Assembly: GCF_001640805.2 (NCBI RefSeq)
Contig: NC_066849.1
Coordinates: 24,798,250 to 24,862,249, forward strand
Reading direction: 5' to 3'
DNA: 64,000 nucleotides
Origin: Lates calcarifer
Taxonomy: Eukaryota; Chordata; Actinopteri; Centropomidae
In this document: in pieces, positions 1-14,149 of the stretch
How positions within the stretch are numbered: the stretch's first letter is position 1
Layout: every line of letters starts with the position of its first letter
Program-made: the position numbers and the translations under genes
Notes under the pieces: generated by a model
Databases searched by the model: none
Seen by the model: the letters and a program-made list of their open reading frames with translations, nothing else
Told to the model about the DNA's origin: nothing

Positions 1-870
1 TTACATATGAAGTACAAGGTGCAAAAAGGCTTTATATTTCCTTCCAGTCTTTATGCTAAGCTGCACTAGATACATCCAGAGTCCCGCTCTGTACTTCAGT
101 CTTTTCATCTCACTGTTGAAAGCAAAGCAAATAAACCTATTTTCCAAAATAATTAGCTTGTCCTTTAAATTCTTGTTCTAGAGAGCTGAGTCTGTTGTGC
201 TGTATTACCAGTCACAGACTGATGGAGACAGCCTGGCCATACTGGCTGGCAGCAGTTTTACCCTGCCTGTTCAGTCTGTTACAATCTGTCTGATTAAACA
301 CACAGCTACTAGGTCAAGATGGAAGATGGTAGTTTTTCTGTAAGTTTCTTCTGTTGTCTTATTTTGCATCTCAAAACTTTGCAGCTCTGCCTCATCCATC
401 ATTTCCTATATCAGGACATCCATCCCATGTCCTGGTATATCACTTACCTTAAACACCATAAATGAAACATATCTCAATATGGAGAATCCTGTTCACTGTA
501 ATCCTGTTTGATGAATACTGGATAAAAGGACTAGCAAGAAGGCAGTGTAAGACTGAAGAACAGAATAATACAATATGAATATCAGGCTTCAGAAGGTTGA
601 GAATCCCTGGTTTAGCTGGGAGATCAGAGTTAGGATTGCTGTATGTGACAAGATTTGTGCTGAATTTAGGGAAAACAATGGATCTAATCAATGGAGGAAC
701 CTCATGAGAATAGAATTACAGGGATTTGTGTGTTAGAGAGAGTGAGGCCCACACACTTCCCAGGACTGTAACCATGAGGTCTAGTTCATTCAGTCCATTT
801 GCCGCAGGGATGTAATCCTTTGATTTGAACTCTTACCACAGTCTGTTGTTGTCAGAACAGATATGCTAAA

Positions 871-888
871 CACACACACACACACACA
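871..888. repeat. (CA)9 microsatellite
   Basis: An uninterrupted CA dinucleotide run. Confidence 0.95.
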
Positions 889-3800
889 GTGCTTAGAGCC
901 AGCCTGTGTGAATCTAGCTCAGACGGATTCACTGAAAAACGAGACGAATACTTTTAGATGTCTGCACCATTAATCTGTCTTTCTCATGGACACACACACT
1001 CGTACATGCAGTCACAGTCACGTAGAAGCTTGGTCAAACCAGTGAAGGGTTCATGACTAAACTAGTAAAGAATCTTCATATTCTATAGAGGAGTAGAAAG
1101 AAAGCTGAAGACTGGTTTCGCCACAGACAAACACAGTTCATACTCTGTACTGAATGACTCATACTTTATCCATTCTCTCTCTCCTCACACATGCACAGAC
1201 AAACACACACACACTAACACTCTCACTCCCAGGCGGGCACTGCTCACAAGTGCATCCAGGAGCCCAGTTGGGGGTTCGGGCTTTGGAAATGATTCTGTCA
1301 GAAAGATGGATTTTGCCTGGCTGTTTGTGTAAGCGAGTCTGAGTTTGGAAATTTTGAAAGATTTTGTTTGGTTGGAGATGCCTCAGCTTGTCCCACACAT
1401 TTGAGCCTTGTGCACACAGTTTTTAATATTACAGTCACAAAGTTTCCCCACAGGAGGAGGAGGAGGCTGGGTAGCAGAGGAGGGACGTAAAGCAGAGTAT
1501 GATGGGTAAGACTCATCCATCAGTTGCTGTCATCTGCTGAGCTGAGCCTGACAGGTCCTCATGACATCTTGTCTTTTCTGTTCAGCAGCTGCAGTCATTC
1601 TCTTTCTTACCTGTTTAATTTATCATATAAGTGCATAGTTTCTGCTAATGTTAGTGGAGGCTAGGGCTTGGGTATTGTATTTCACTTATTTTGATTCTCC
1701 TCATTGATTCTGGTTACTAGTGATTCCAGGTTAACAGTTTCTGGTTTATTATATGAGCCAGAAAATAAAACCAAAATTACCTTTATTATTTATTATTTTA
1801 TTTTCATCTATGAGAAATGATGAGATATGCTTGATTTTCTTGTTTTTTCCCTCACCATATCTCAGTCAGGGGTCAACAATCTCCATCTAAAAGCAGGCAA
1901 TATTAACAGATGTAGCAAACTCACACTGCTCAGAGCTGCACTGAAGTATGCACTGTAAAGCTTGTATTATATCAAACATAACACTTCCTGTTACTCCTTT
2001 GCAAGTTTGATTGTCACTTTCAGTCCACTAAGCCCATCCCAATGCGCACCAAGCCTGGCATTTTTAACGTTAAGAAAAGTTGCTGACCGACTGCAACCTG
2101 ACTGAAACCTGCTTTCTAGTAACAAACGTGGTATAGGCCAGCCTGTAAAACGGAGATACTGAGTGACAAGAAGAGAGATTCACGTGGAACTCATGAAAAC
2201 CACTAGCGGGTTAGTTAGCCTATGTGCTAGCTACTTAGCTTAGTATCTAACTTGTACTTAGTATACACTATGCAGCTTTGAACTTCTCTCCTCTCCCTTT
2301 TGGTACAGATCGTCTCAGCCTTTTGAAAAGCACCCACTTCTTGTCTGTAGTTTTTAGAAGAAGTTCATAACAATGAAAAAGAACATTACTGAAGAGATAG
2401 TTTTTCCCCCAAAATGTGTCTTAATGCAGCAATGAGATTTATTGGTCTCTTCCACCCCGTCCATACTGCCCTTGTTCTGTGCAAAAAATGTTTTCTTAAG
2501 ATCAGCCGAGGCTAGTATGTGACTCAGCAGTCAAATCAAGTGGTTGTCTTCTTCCTGGCAGTTGCGTGTGGATTTATTGATGGTGTTTTGTCTCAGCAAC
2601 AAACCTAAATGTGACTGCCAGCATATAGCCCTCCACTGTGGCTCAGCAAGGCAACACTGTCTGCGGAATCACAATGAGGAATTCTCATATTAAAATAGGA
2701 GGCTGTGGCCCGGGAGATAGAGTGGGTTGTCCACTTTTCACAGGGTTGTCTTCTCTTGTCCACATGTCACATATCCTTTGGCTAGACCCAAAGCTGGCCG
2801 CCTCCTCGCATCGCAGCTTTGTTGCCATCCATGTGTGAGTGTGTGTGATGGTTGAATCAGAGACAAATTGTAAAGTGCTTTGCCTGTAAATGTAGAAACT
2901 TGCCATAAAAGTGCCATTTACTGTTTACTAAAAGAAACTCTGGAAAATATTCACTCTTTCAACATACATAGGGCATGTGAGTAACTTGAAAAAAATCTGA
3001 ACCCATACTTAGACAAATCCCTTGCAAATTTTGGAACCAACTCCAAAACAAAACCAGTTCTCTCAGGTCTCCAGGCAGAGGCTGTTGTTAATGCAGTAGA
3101 GGCGGCCTGCAGCAGCATACCATACCAGATGAGATCAGTCAGTGGATCCTCTGGTGGCCTTGACTGATAAAGTGAAATTAATAATCAGCCACATTTTTGA
3201 ATGAATACATGTTACATTTCTGTTCTGTTCCCTCTCATGGGTCTCTTCTCAAACATTCAGTTGGGACTGTGGTGTGATATCCATGTCCTTGGATTCTTTC
3301 AAAGTTACCTTTCAGTGGATGTTAATTTGTTATCAATATGCAATGAGTGCAATTTATGTCTCTTAGCTTGAGCATCGTGTATCAGAGTTTTATTTGAAAA
3401 GTGACCCCATGCAGTGTGCTGTCTGCTTACAAAAGAGAGGAGGGATTAGTCTATAAATGTAAAAGTGTGAAAGATTTAGCATTAGCATCAGCCTCGTATT
3501 GTCGAAGTGTAAATTAGAAGGATTATCCCCATGTGAGAAACCATAGTGTCAATGCAACTTTTTGGTCTTATATTTGAATAAATGTGCTCCATAAGCTAAT
3601 GTGATCAATCTACACATCTAGCTTTTCAGATGCAGAGCAATATGCACATCAAAGGCCCCAGGCTGTTTTTAAATGGTCCTGTGTGGGATTTTCAGATGCA
3701 CAGAGGCTGGATGCCGTGTGTCTAAATCATTTGGGAGGATTTAGCTGAGCGCTTTGCATTTCTTCTGTGCATTCCTTTTCATCTTCAGCTGCTCTCTAGC

Positions 3801-5257
3801 TTGAGCTGCTGGCTCACTGCCACTGAGGCTGTCCACCACCTCGTATGCAGCATCAGCGCCGGCAGGGGTGGCATGGCAGTGATCGCACTCAGTCGCATTT
3901 ACACTTGTAAGCATGTCTGAGGACACTTGTGGTGGTATTCCATTGTGTTTATTTCTCAAATCTGATGTAGCGCAGTGGCAGAGACAATCAACTCCAAGTG
4001 TTTCTCATATGGAGAGAACAACAAAGCATACATGCACAAACATTAACATACTGACAAGAATACACAAGAAGAGCTTCTCAGGAACGTGCACACTCAGACA
4101 GACACAACTTGAGACAACCTCATACATATTTATACAGACAGTCACAAGTGTGCACATACACACTTGAATGATTTATGTACCGTCCTAAAGAACAAACCGC
4201 AGGGACATAGACAAGCAAGCAAGAAGACAGTTGACAACTTTTGGATGTTGTTTACAGTCACATGCTTCACTACGACTATGAAAACCTTCACGCTGTCACC
4301 ACCAGCTGCTCAAACAATATCAATTCACAGACAGAGAAGGCAGATTCTCTGGCTGCAGTAATAATAATCCTGAGGGATGATAATGATCATTTGTAGAGTA
4401 CTTTTCAAAAGTTAAACCAACCAGTACCAAAGAGATTGCACTGGACCAAAACTAAACGTAAACAGGGCAGACACTGTGAGATTTCATTAATGTTGTGTTA
4501 ACTAACATTGCGTGTTTTAATTGGCCTTCCTGCACAGCCAAAATTCACAACTTGTGTGCTCTTAATGGTTTGATTGACCCGTCCAAACGTGGGTGCTCAC
4601 ATTGCATTGACAATTCCAGTGAAAGCTTTATTAAAATCAAAATCGGATCAAAGTAGGGCTTTCTCCAAACGGTGCATGCCCAGTTTAAGGCAAACCAAAG
4701 CACTCTGAAATAAAAGAAATGAAAACCCAACTCAGATAAAATCAAGAAAAGATCCAAGTGCAGTCAGCATAACTGATTCCATCAAATTATGCCTCGAGAC
4801 GATTTCAAAGATGAAACTGGTGACGGAAATGGCCATGAAGTCACATTGCAAACTAGTGTGTTCCTCGTCCAAAAGTGACAAACGCTCCTTTTTTGACTTG
4901 TAGGCTTCAGTGTTGTTCACTGAATAGCGTCTGAATCGAGTGTCTTTGTTGCTGTGTTGGTCCATTGTCTGCTTTGTGCCTACACTGTGCTCCAGTGCAG
5001 ATGAGTGTTTGATTCACAGCTGCTTTCAGCTGTCAGTGACATCAAAGTACTGTATAATCAGTTGGAGTGCTCATATTATGCCATTTCTAAAGAGTGGAAC
5101 TATTGAGGATTATGGTGTTGTCATGTGTCCTGTGCTAATTCTCAGCTTTTTGCAAAAGGCCAGTGAGAAGTGATCAGTTCAGACAGGGTGCAGAAATTCG
5201 CACATGCCTCAACTTGAGCCACAGCTTGTGCTTTGTCATTACCTAAATAGTTCTCTA

Positions 5258-5345
5258 AACCAGTGATTTCCAAACTTTTTGGCTTGTGATCTCCCAGACT
5301 GACACAATATCTACTTGTGATATGAAATTGCAGGTTTGTGAGCAG
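5258..5345 (+). mobile_element. Eroded 'CCAGTG-TT-CCAAACTTTTTGGC' interspersed repeat fragment
   Basis: CCAGTGATTTCCAAACTTTT followed by TGGCTTGTGATCTCC resembles a common teleost dispersed repeat (…CCAACCTTTTTGGCTTGTGACCCC…) recalled from other genomes. The similarity fades after about 5340. Confidence 0.5.
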
Positions 5346-6658
5346 TTCAACAAGACAGAATTTTCCGTCTCTGATTGTTTAATTTGAAGGATGGATTTTT
5401 AGAGGGCTAAAGAGCAGAACATCCCTTATTATATCTGGAAAAATGAGAAATACTAAATAAATAAATAAACAAGATATTCAGAAATATGTATTTTAGTTGT
5501 ATCCCTTTAATCATTTTGTGGCCCCAGAGATTTATCCTTGGACTACCTGGGGGGTCTTTGCAGAGGTCTTGGATGTGATTATTAAACAGGAATGTCATGT
5601 TCCCATCACTTTTGCAAACTTAATGTTGCATGGCAACAAGAAAGATGTAACCCTGTGTGTGTTAAAATTTTTGCACTCTATTATTAGCAGCAATACCCAC
5701 CGCCATTATTGTGGGCCATCGTAATGAAGCCATAATGTCCATAACGTCCAGAGTTTCCTCCTTTTTTTAAATCAGATAGCCACAAAAGATGCATGTTACT
5801 CTGGTATTACCCCGGTAAATTATCTTTTTGAAGAGTGCTGGAACCCTGACTCACACGTTGAAAGCGACATGCTGCCTCCCCCAGATGATGGAGTGCATCA
5901 CTATCCACTGTTCTTTTTGTACTGTCATGAATATTTTCCAGTAAGGAGAACAAAACAATCCCCAACAATTAAAACCCATCTCTGCTGTAAAGAGGGTTTA
6001 TGTTGCTGTAATTTGCATCAGGGAGGAGATTCAGTTACATCAGAGGAAATGCTTCTTTGACTCCTCGGCTGCACACGCCATCTGTTTCTTATAATTCAAC
6101 CATACATCTACAGAAGCATTAGATGGTCATGAGCCATCAGATACTAAATATCTCTTTCATAGACATATGAAAAGAATGTTTAAATCAAGGTTTGACAGCT
6201 TTGTTTTTTTCTCATTACATATAATGAATATTGCACAGTAAGTATTCATTTAGGCAGCGAAGTGAAACATACTGTAAAGCCTTTTGCTATTATGTGAGAG
6301 GTCTCATCAGTTCACTATAAACTGAAGTGTGAACAGGTGCGGCAGCTCTCGAAGCTCCCAGAGCCAACATGAGACATTGGAGAGACAAATCTGGAAACAG
6401 CCACGGAGAGGAGGACTTAATGAGATACACGTTCAATTAATTGAGCCCCAATGCCATCAGTCCACAGCGCCCTCCAATGCGACAACAACATCAGAAGTTC
6501 TAATGTCCTTGCAGAACAGGACCTCTCTGTATTGTCGAGGGAAGAAAGAAAGTTGGACTGTGCTGTAGTCAGGCAGCAGGGGACTGACAATGGCAGAGCT
6601 CAGTTCTCTGTTGCCCTACAAAAACAACCTTGACTCCTGAACACCATCTTTGTCGACT

Positions 6659-6704
6659 GAATGGTTCCCCCTAATATATCATATTATATTAGGGGAAACC
6701 ATTC
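6659..6704. repeat. Near-perfect inverted repeat (20-bp arms, 6-base loop)
   Basis: The left arm 6659-6678 pairs with the right arm 6685-6704 with one mismatch, around the loop TCATAT. The outer half is CCCC/GGGG-containing and the inner half is AT-rich (TAATATA). There is no T-run or gene end next to it that would suggest a terminator. It lies deep in an intron. Confidence 0.9.
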
Positions 6705-6927
6705 CCTATCTTCAGACAATGATTTTTTCCCAACTTTAACCATGCTTTGGGTTGCTAAACATATCAGTAAAGAAAGTTGATCATGCTTTAGTTGCCATAA
6801 ACAGATGTTGTAGGAAAAACATAGATAATTTCAATGACAACATTTGTTGACTTTTCAGAAACATTAAACGTAATCCAGGCAGCATTAAGGTTTCTATAAA
6901 AAGGTATTTCCTGTTGGGATTTGTCCG

Positions 6928-7008
6928 TCCATCCATTCATTAACTATACCACTTATCCTTCGAGGCTCACAGAGGAGGGGCTGGAGCCAACCCAGGTCAG
7001 GTCGTGTT
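6928..7008 (+). mobile_element. Eroded 'CCATCCATT...GGGGCTGGAGCC.A.CCCAG' interspersed repeat fragment
   Basis: CCGTCCATCCATTCATTAAC, then ACCACTTATCC, GAGGGGCTGGAGCCAACCCAG and a short GT-rich end follow the order of a very widespread fish repeat (CCATCCATT…CGCTTATCC…GGGGCTGGAGCC…). It is short and non-coding. Confidence 0.6.
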
Positions 7009-9360
7009 GGGATTAGTCTATAAATGCAATTTTTAAGAGACAGATTTGACCAAAAATACCATTGCTGGATCTTGTCTGCATTTTAGATAGAAAATAGAAG
7101 AGGCACATATTACAGCTCAGAGTGTAAATTAAGATTATAGAGTTTTTTGCACCACTAGCAGGAGCGAGCAGTTCTTTCCCCCTGTTGTTGTATCACATGC
7201 TTCTCCTGCATTCACACAGTCATGTCACCAGTTCAGTAATACTCTTACACGCTGACTGGAGAGGACCATACCTCTCATATCTTTCACATTATCTGTGAAA
7301 TCCTTGTTTTAGTGGCTGTCTTAAAGCATCTTAAAGCCATGATGTCAGTGTCACATAGATATCACGCTGTCACGCAAAATAAAAAAGTATCTGTTGTAGT
7401 GTTGCAAATTCAGTATAAGCTAATTTAAAACGAGCTATTATGGTGTTGATCAGTGTTGATCTTGTGCCATAATAATGACAAAACACTGCAAACCAAATGC
7501 TGGCTGCTGCAGGAGGTTATTGCTGTAAACACAGGCCTTGAGCATTATAACAGCAGCAGAGGACACTGATGGTGGGTGGAAAGTTACAACCAGGGAGGAG
7601 AACTTTTAGACACTTTGCTGTTGTCACTTAACATTTACAGGTGTAGATCTCTCTGCTCTGTCTCTTCACAAACACCGACAGGGTGTGTGTATGTGTGTGT
7701 GTTTTACATTAAACCTTCCAGGGAGCCACAGCCTCAGGGCAAAATCAGCAGACCAACTCAGTCAGGAGTGTATGCGAATCCCCCAGATCAAGCACATATA
7801 CCCACCCACACACATCAACCTGGCAGCCTGAACACTTTTTTTTTTAACCAGCTATGCTCACAAAGTTGTATGTGGACACAAACATCCTCACACATGCAAG
7901 AGAGGCAACTAATTGAAATAAAACAAACACACACTAAATCTTTATTTTCCTCTGAAGAACACATACATACTCACACACCCTCTTATATGACTGGAGGCCA
8001 CCTACTAGGGCTGGAGCTGCAGGGCTGGGAGTAAAGACCTTGAAGGGATAAAACAACACCACAGTCATGTCCAGAGTACTAAATAACTTTGTGCTGCAAA
8101 ATGTATACAGTCCACACACTGTTTCGCTTAGGAGTCTCAAAACCAACTTTTTGTTTAAATAAGTGCAAGAAAGTTGGAAGTGAACAAACAAACGTACTTA
8201 TTTATGGTGTGTTCTGTGCTCAAGTATCATTTTCTTGATAGCTGAGAAATGATTTGCCTTATTATTCTGCCTTGTTTTGTGCTGATGACTTGTTATTTAC
8301 ATAATCATAATATTACTTTAGAGTTGAAGAAGACCTTGGGATGGAGTTATTTCATCCACAAATAATGATGGGATACCTTACAGCTGTATGTATGATTTTT
8401 GCTTTGAAGAGGAGAATGGGGGAGGGTTGAAAATACCTCAGGTGAGGAGTGTTTCTACATATGGAAACCAAATGTGTATGTCTACTTTTGTCTGATCTCC
8501 GCTCTGTCCAAAACACACTCCAGATCCTACCTTGTACCACTTTGCCAAATGTTATAAATTCAGGAAAGCATGTATTGTTCTCCTCTATAGATGGTTTGAT
8601 TGGTAATTTCAAAGACAGCTTAAGAGCTCTCCTTACTGCCAGACATCATAAGAGTTAGGGCTGAAATCTTTCTTTATAGACAGATATTGTTAGTATCACT
8701 GTAATCTGTCAGACTGTTGGCAGGAAAAGGTAACAGACATGTTCACACTCTGAAATTAATGCAGGTTTAAACTGAAAATAGTTGTGTTGAATTTCTAAAA
8801 TTCTCTCAGAACACTTTTGCCAAACTTTTTGAAAACTCACTTATTCCTCCCTCCCTGGTGTTTCATAACTCACTTAGTCCCACGATGAACAGATGGCACT
8901 CGCAGGCAGTTGGTAATCAGAGCAAGCGGATGATGAAGGAAGCTTGTTTAACGTCTAGGATGCACCTTGCAGCTGACACACCTGTTTTATCATCATTTTA
9001 CACCTGATAATAGGAACAGATAAAACTGACAGGTGTGATCTGTCGGATGTTTGTGATTTGAGTTACACACTTGATCTTCAACCATTGACTCTTTTAAAAT
9101 TGCTCAAATGGGACTAAATGAGTTTTGAAACTGTTCAGTCCCGTACCTACAGGACATTCTCATAGGTCTTTGTGTAATTACACCTAGCTCATAATATCAG
9201 TTCAGAATTTGACCTGAGGCATTAAAACCAGTTCAGCTATTTTTTCTCCACTAAAATAGAAGGATAATTACATTTACTATAACATGTACAGTGTACATCA
9301 CCACCAAGTGTGATAGTGGATATCAACAAGGCTAATGTATTGGGCATTCAAGATTATATG

Positions 9361-9411
9361 TCACTTCTTTTCTTCTGCTGAAGTTACCATGCTAACCAGC
9401 TAGCCCTGGTC
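9361..9411 (+). mobile_element. Partial copy of the interspersed repeat at 39605-39905
   Basis: These 51 bases match 39800-39850 with 4 substitutions and no gaps. Beyond 9411 the two loci diverge, so this is a truncated copy. Confidence 0.7.
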
Positions 9412-9670
9412 GTTGCTTTCTGATGCGACTCACTGTCTGTCCTGAAGAGGATCTGTATTATCTGTATCAGGCCTAACATGTCCGGAATCATTCGGATCGT
9501 AGCTGTAATAGAGTCTGTCTCAGATGTTTTTTTTGACTCAGTACAAGCTTTGTCTGTCTCTCTAACACCAAACATGACTGCACCAAGCTGTTTCACAGGA
9601 CTTGAGAACCATTGTGGTTGGTGTCTTGTATCAGGAGTTGGACAGGAATAAGACTTTGTGTAGTGTGTTT

Positions 9671-9688
9671 GTGTGTGTGTGTGTGTGT
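9671..9688. repeat. (GT)9 microsatellite
   Basis: An uninterrupted GT run followed by ATACATACA. Confidence 0.95.
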
Positions 9689-11341
9689 ATACATACAGGA
9701 TCTGTCTCTCGGGTTATAACTTCTCTGGCCTTCAACTGTGGTAATTGCTGTCATCCGTCTGAGAAGCAGCCCGCCCTCGCTGACTCCCACCCAACAGTCT
9801 ATATTAGAAGTGTTTGGCTCTGCCCCTTCGTTCTCACTTCAAAAACCCTCCAGTGAGAAGTTCACACCCACCCAATTAAAGTCAATCTTACGTTTGTGTG
9901 TTCTAGAAACACCCTGATTATGTGATATGAAAAACAAGCTCTGATATGAAGCTTACACACAAACACACACACACAAATTTTTGCTTTGATGTTTCAGTGT
10001 ACTCATGCCATGCTGATTACACACTGCAACACCCATTATGCACACATACAGCAAATTCACACACACATCCGAGCCCATAAAGTTTCTCACATCCTCATTC
10101 AGTCCTACACAATCTCTGTCTCAGCAGCATCCCTGTCTCTTTGTGCTCTGAGCTAATGGACTGTCCAGTCAAATTTGATAGCTTACTTTGCTAAAGGGAA
10201 AGAACTAATAGAAGAAAGAGGAAATGGAAAGAACCATTTCCCTTGGACAAAAACTCTCCCAAAATGTAGCCGGCAAAATTTAAAGGGTCAGTACACTCAA
10301 ACTGCAAAAGAGGTTGGTCATGCGTACAGTTTCTGTGTGGAAGTGCCCGGATATTGAAACTTCAGAAACTCTAATAATATGAAAGACAATGAAATCATGT
10401 TTATCCCCCTGACAACTATGAAATCTGAGACACAGATACCTCAGAACTTAACGACTTCTATATAAAATCTAGACTTTTTAACGAACGCAGATAATGGTAG
10501 ATGCTAAAACATAGTGTGACCACAGTACCAGTAGCAGCCTATAAAAGAAAAGTAAACAAACTGACTCAGTAATGTCAGTTACACAGTAATACCTACCGTA
10601 TCTTAAGTCTGTTAACATGAGCTGACATTAGTCACCATAAGCAGCTGGTCATATAAGATCAAATAAGGCTGCAAATCCATTTTATTGCTTATGAATTAAA
10701 CATTTTAATTTTGAAGAGGAAGAATGTGTTGTTTCTTCTTTTTTTCTTGTTACTGAAGTCATGCCTAATAATATCAGTGGGCTCTAGTTCTTAAATATGT
10801 AATGTCAAAGGAGGAAGTGGGGTAAACAATAGTGCGAGCCAATCAAATGTAAGGGATCGTGAATAATTCCACTGTTTCATCAGTGAACCTGTATGGGCCT
10901 GTGTCCATAGACTCTGTTCACATGACTTTTAGTAAAACCAGACAGTCTTGTGTGGAAAAAAAAAGAAGTGAAAAACATTCCACTAATGCACTTCATAGGC
11001 ATTCAGGACTCAAACCAATTCATTATAGAAATACCAAAAAATACCACCTTTAAAAAGTAGTTTAACTGCTCATTATCTGGCATTGTGCCCCCACTGAAAG
11101 CAGGATTTCATTAGTTTATTATTCCTTTGTAATGTGGATTCTCTGACTGCATTCATGAAACCAGCTGTAGGCTCTTAATAGTTCATTTGTGTTCAGAAAA
11201 AGAGTTTTGCACAGTCTCTTCCCACACCCAGATCAGAGGGACCCTGCGGTTCTCTGCATTATTACTGCGCTGGGCACCGTCCAAATCTGAGAAAAACAAC
11301 ATGAGCAAGACCTAATCATTGACAGTCTGAACACATAACAG

Positions 11342-11360
11342 CCCCCCCCCCACACACACA
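11342..11360. repeat. Poly-C / CA compound simple repeat
   Basis: A run of 10 C (11342-11351) runs directly into a short (AC) tract. Confidence 0.85.
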
Positions 11361-12813
11361 GCTCGACCAGCCTCCTCTCCTCCCTCAGTGATTCATAAAT
11401 GAGAAGTTAAGAAAGTAGCACGGCTCAAATAAAACACCTGCACAGCACCAGCTTAGGCTTCTGCAGCTGGTTTTGGGGTCAGTCATTATTCTTCTAAGTC
11501 CTGCTTTGACTGGCATTTTTAATTTTGTTACAAAAAGCAGTGAAGCACCCGAACGACTTGGCCAACTTTTATCATTTATGCCCCCGAGGAAATGTCACCT
11601 GCCTAAATGACTGGAGACCTGTTGCTTTAATTTCCATGATAATGAAGGTCTCAGGATGAAGGATGTGTGACTGCTACATTCTTATAATTCAAGAGACAAG
11701 ACACCCTTTCAATTCAAACCGTGTCCTAAATCCCACAGTTAATGCTAGACATATGCTGCATACAGATTTAATTAGCACTTTCCTGTGTGTTTTTGCTGTG
11801 CTCTACATTGTAGTCACAGAACCTTCATTAGTTATGTTCTGTCAGAGAGGTGTTTTGACATCCTGGTTTCTGAAGTTCTGTCTTAAGATGAAATTTGTCT
11901 GTCTCTAAAAAAGACCTTTAAAAGTTTTAGAACTGTCCTCCTGAAGCCCCCAGATGTCATGAGATTCACAAAACTTTTAAAAAGTCATGTTATTAGTAAC
12001 AAATAAGTCCCACTTGCCACATTACCTTTTGTCTGTAGCTTCCATAACTTTGATCACCCTTAAATTGAACTGTAACACTAAATTAGCTGTTTGGAAAAAG
12101 GGATAGCAGCAGCAGGATGGCAGCACATTTGTTCTAGAGGCCTGTAATTGTGTCTAAAATGACCTTTAACTGTTAACTGTGGCTGTGTGGCTCAGAGAAA
12201 TCAGCACTAACTGGAAAAAATGGCTGTACAGCTGCCATGGTTATTGGATTTACTGTTCTCTCTGTTCCAATTTCCAACAGAAATCTGGAAAGGTGTTACA
12301 AGTCTTTTAATCACTTCCTATGCTCATATTCTACTCATTTTAATATAACTTTATTTTGTTTTTCACGGTTTAAAGCTTTTCTCATGCAAAACAGCAGTCC
12401 AGCATATTTGACTCGTTCAGTTCATTGATCATCTGAGTCCTCATCTGGATTAAAGGGGCTCAGAGGTTATAGTACCGTGTTATTACCGTTGCTAACACTT
12501 AAAGAGATTGCATTTTCTGAGAACGCAAGTGTTTCAGTTTGTGTGTCTGCTGCGTTTATTTATTTCTTCCACGATGCTCCAGTGTTCCGCTGCTGCTATA
12601 AACCTCTCTCAATTGAATGTAAATGAAGATGAAGACGGTTCAGCTCCTGTTCTCCTCCTCTCTGCCCACTCATTGCTTTTCACTGCCTGTGGGCATTGTG
12701 TCTGTTTGTGTGTGGGTGTTTAGGTATGTGAGCATGACCTTGGTTTGTGTGACTTTATTAGAAGACAGAGCACATTCTCCTGCTTAGATCTGGGTGTGGT
12801 GACTGGATATGTT

Positions 12814-12843
12814 GCACACACACACATACACACACACACACAC
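12814..12843. repeat. Interrupted CA microsatellite
   Basis: A CA run broken once by a T (ACATACAC). Confidence 0.95.
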
Positions 12844-13345
12844 TGATGCTGATCAGTACACAGAGCAGGAACAGGTGATTTGTCTTTGGGAGTCGAGGCT
12901 GTTTCTCTTGATGCTGAGTCAATTCTGCCTCTTTCTGTTTGTCCTCATCTTTACACAACTATCCTCTACCTTATAGATACAGCTATATTTAATTCATGAT
13001 TGAAACTCACTGTTTTCGCCTCTTACCATTTTCTTTCTGAACAACACCTTGAATTTTAAAAAGGAGTCAGTCAGTTTCATGTGATTCTTCACAGATTTTG
13101 TCTTCCCAGGCAGCAGAAGTTTCTCCATCGCCTGTTGCAAGATTTATTTGCGCTTAAATATTGATTTCTTTCATCAAATTTCACCCTCCCTAACTATACT
13201 TTTGAGTATTGTCATACGGTGTCAGCGCTTTCCTTTTCAGCGCTGTGTGCACGCCCACACAATACATATTTGCTCCAACATTTTACTCTAAGACGTACTG
13301 CGGTATTGTTTCCCTAGGCGGCCTGTAGTGACACCACTTGCTGTG

Positions 13346-13346
<1 letters not shown>

Positions 13347-13380
<34 letters not shown>
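13347..13380. repeat. (TG)17 microsatellite
   Basis: An uninterrupted TG run, about 500 bp downstream of the CA tract at 12814 and in inverted orientation to it. Confidence 0.95.
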
Positions 13381-13382
<2 letters not shown>

Positions 13383-13813
13383 TTTTTACTGCATGCTTAC
13401 ATAAGGCGTGTGCTGCCTCATGCTCGAGGTTCTAAAGACCTGACTAAGGTTGTAAAGGAGTTTCCCTCCCACTCAGCCAAGTGATTAATTTTCATAAACA
13501 GTCATGACAACCTTAAGAGCTACACACACTCATTCATATTTATTCACACATGGACTCGGTGGAATAGATGTTAAACTTAATTTGAAATCTGACTTGACGC
13601 GTTTAGCATGTTCCTCCCTGAAGGTTATTCATATTAAATGAGAGAATGCATTACCACTGTACTGTATCATTGGATTGCAGATGTAATGCATCTTATCAGT
13701 TCTACATATTCACTGGTACGTGTTGAAAACCTTAAACCCAAAGCTGTATACTGTCAGATGAGGTTGAGAGTTTCAAAAGTATATAAAAGCTCCAGAAACA
13801 CAATACTATTGGG

Positions 13814-13835
13814 ATTTATTTATTTATTTATTTAA
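13814..13835. repeat. (TTTA)n microsatellite
   Basis: About five ATTT/TTTA units. A similar shorter tract occurs at 28070-28085. Confidence 0.85.
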
Positions 13836-14149
13836 GTACTCTGTATCTAGAGTAGTAAGATTTTAAGTATTTTTATTCCATTAAAAGTAATACAAGGTTA
13901 AAATATATAAAAATATTGAATAGGTATTTTAACCTGTTTTCTTGGGAATGATGCGCGCAGGCACCCCCCACTGCTCCACCAGCCAAAGTCAAAACACATC
14001 TGGCCTTCCACCCACAGAGCAAAGAGTGTCTCGAGGGGAAGGGGAATGGAGTGAAACAGCAGTGAGAACCTTGGAAAAAGAAACTGACTCTCAGAGTGTG
14101 GAACATAATTACAGTGCAACTAAAATGTCACTAAATTGATGGAAGAAAT

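Noticed and set aside
7576..8034. 152-codon + strand open frame
   Set aside because: It lies deep in an intron, begins with a non-ATG start, runs through TG/CA-rich low-complexity sequence (HTHTHQ, THTHTPS) and has no recognisable domain or splice context.
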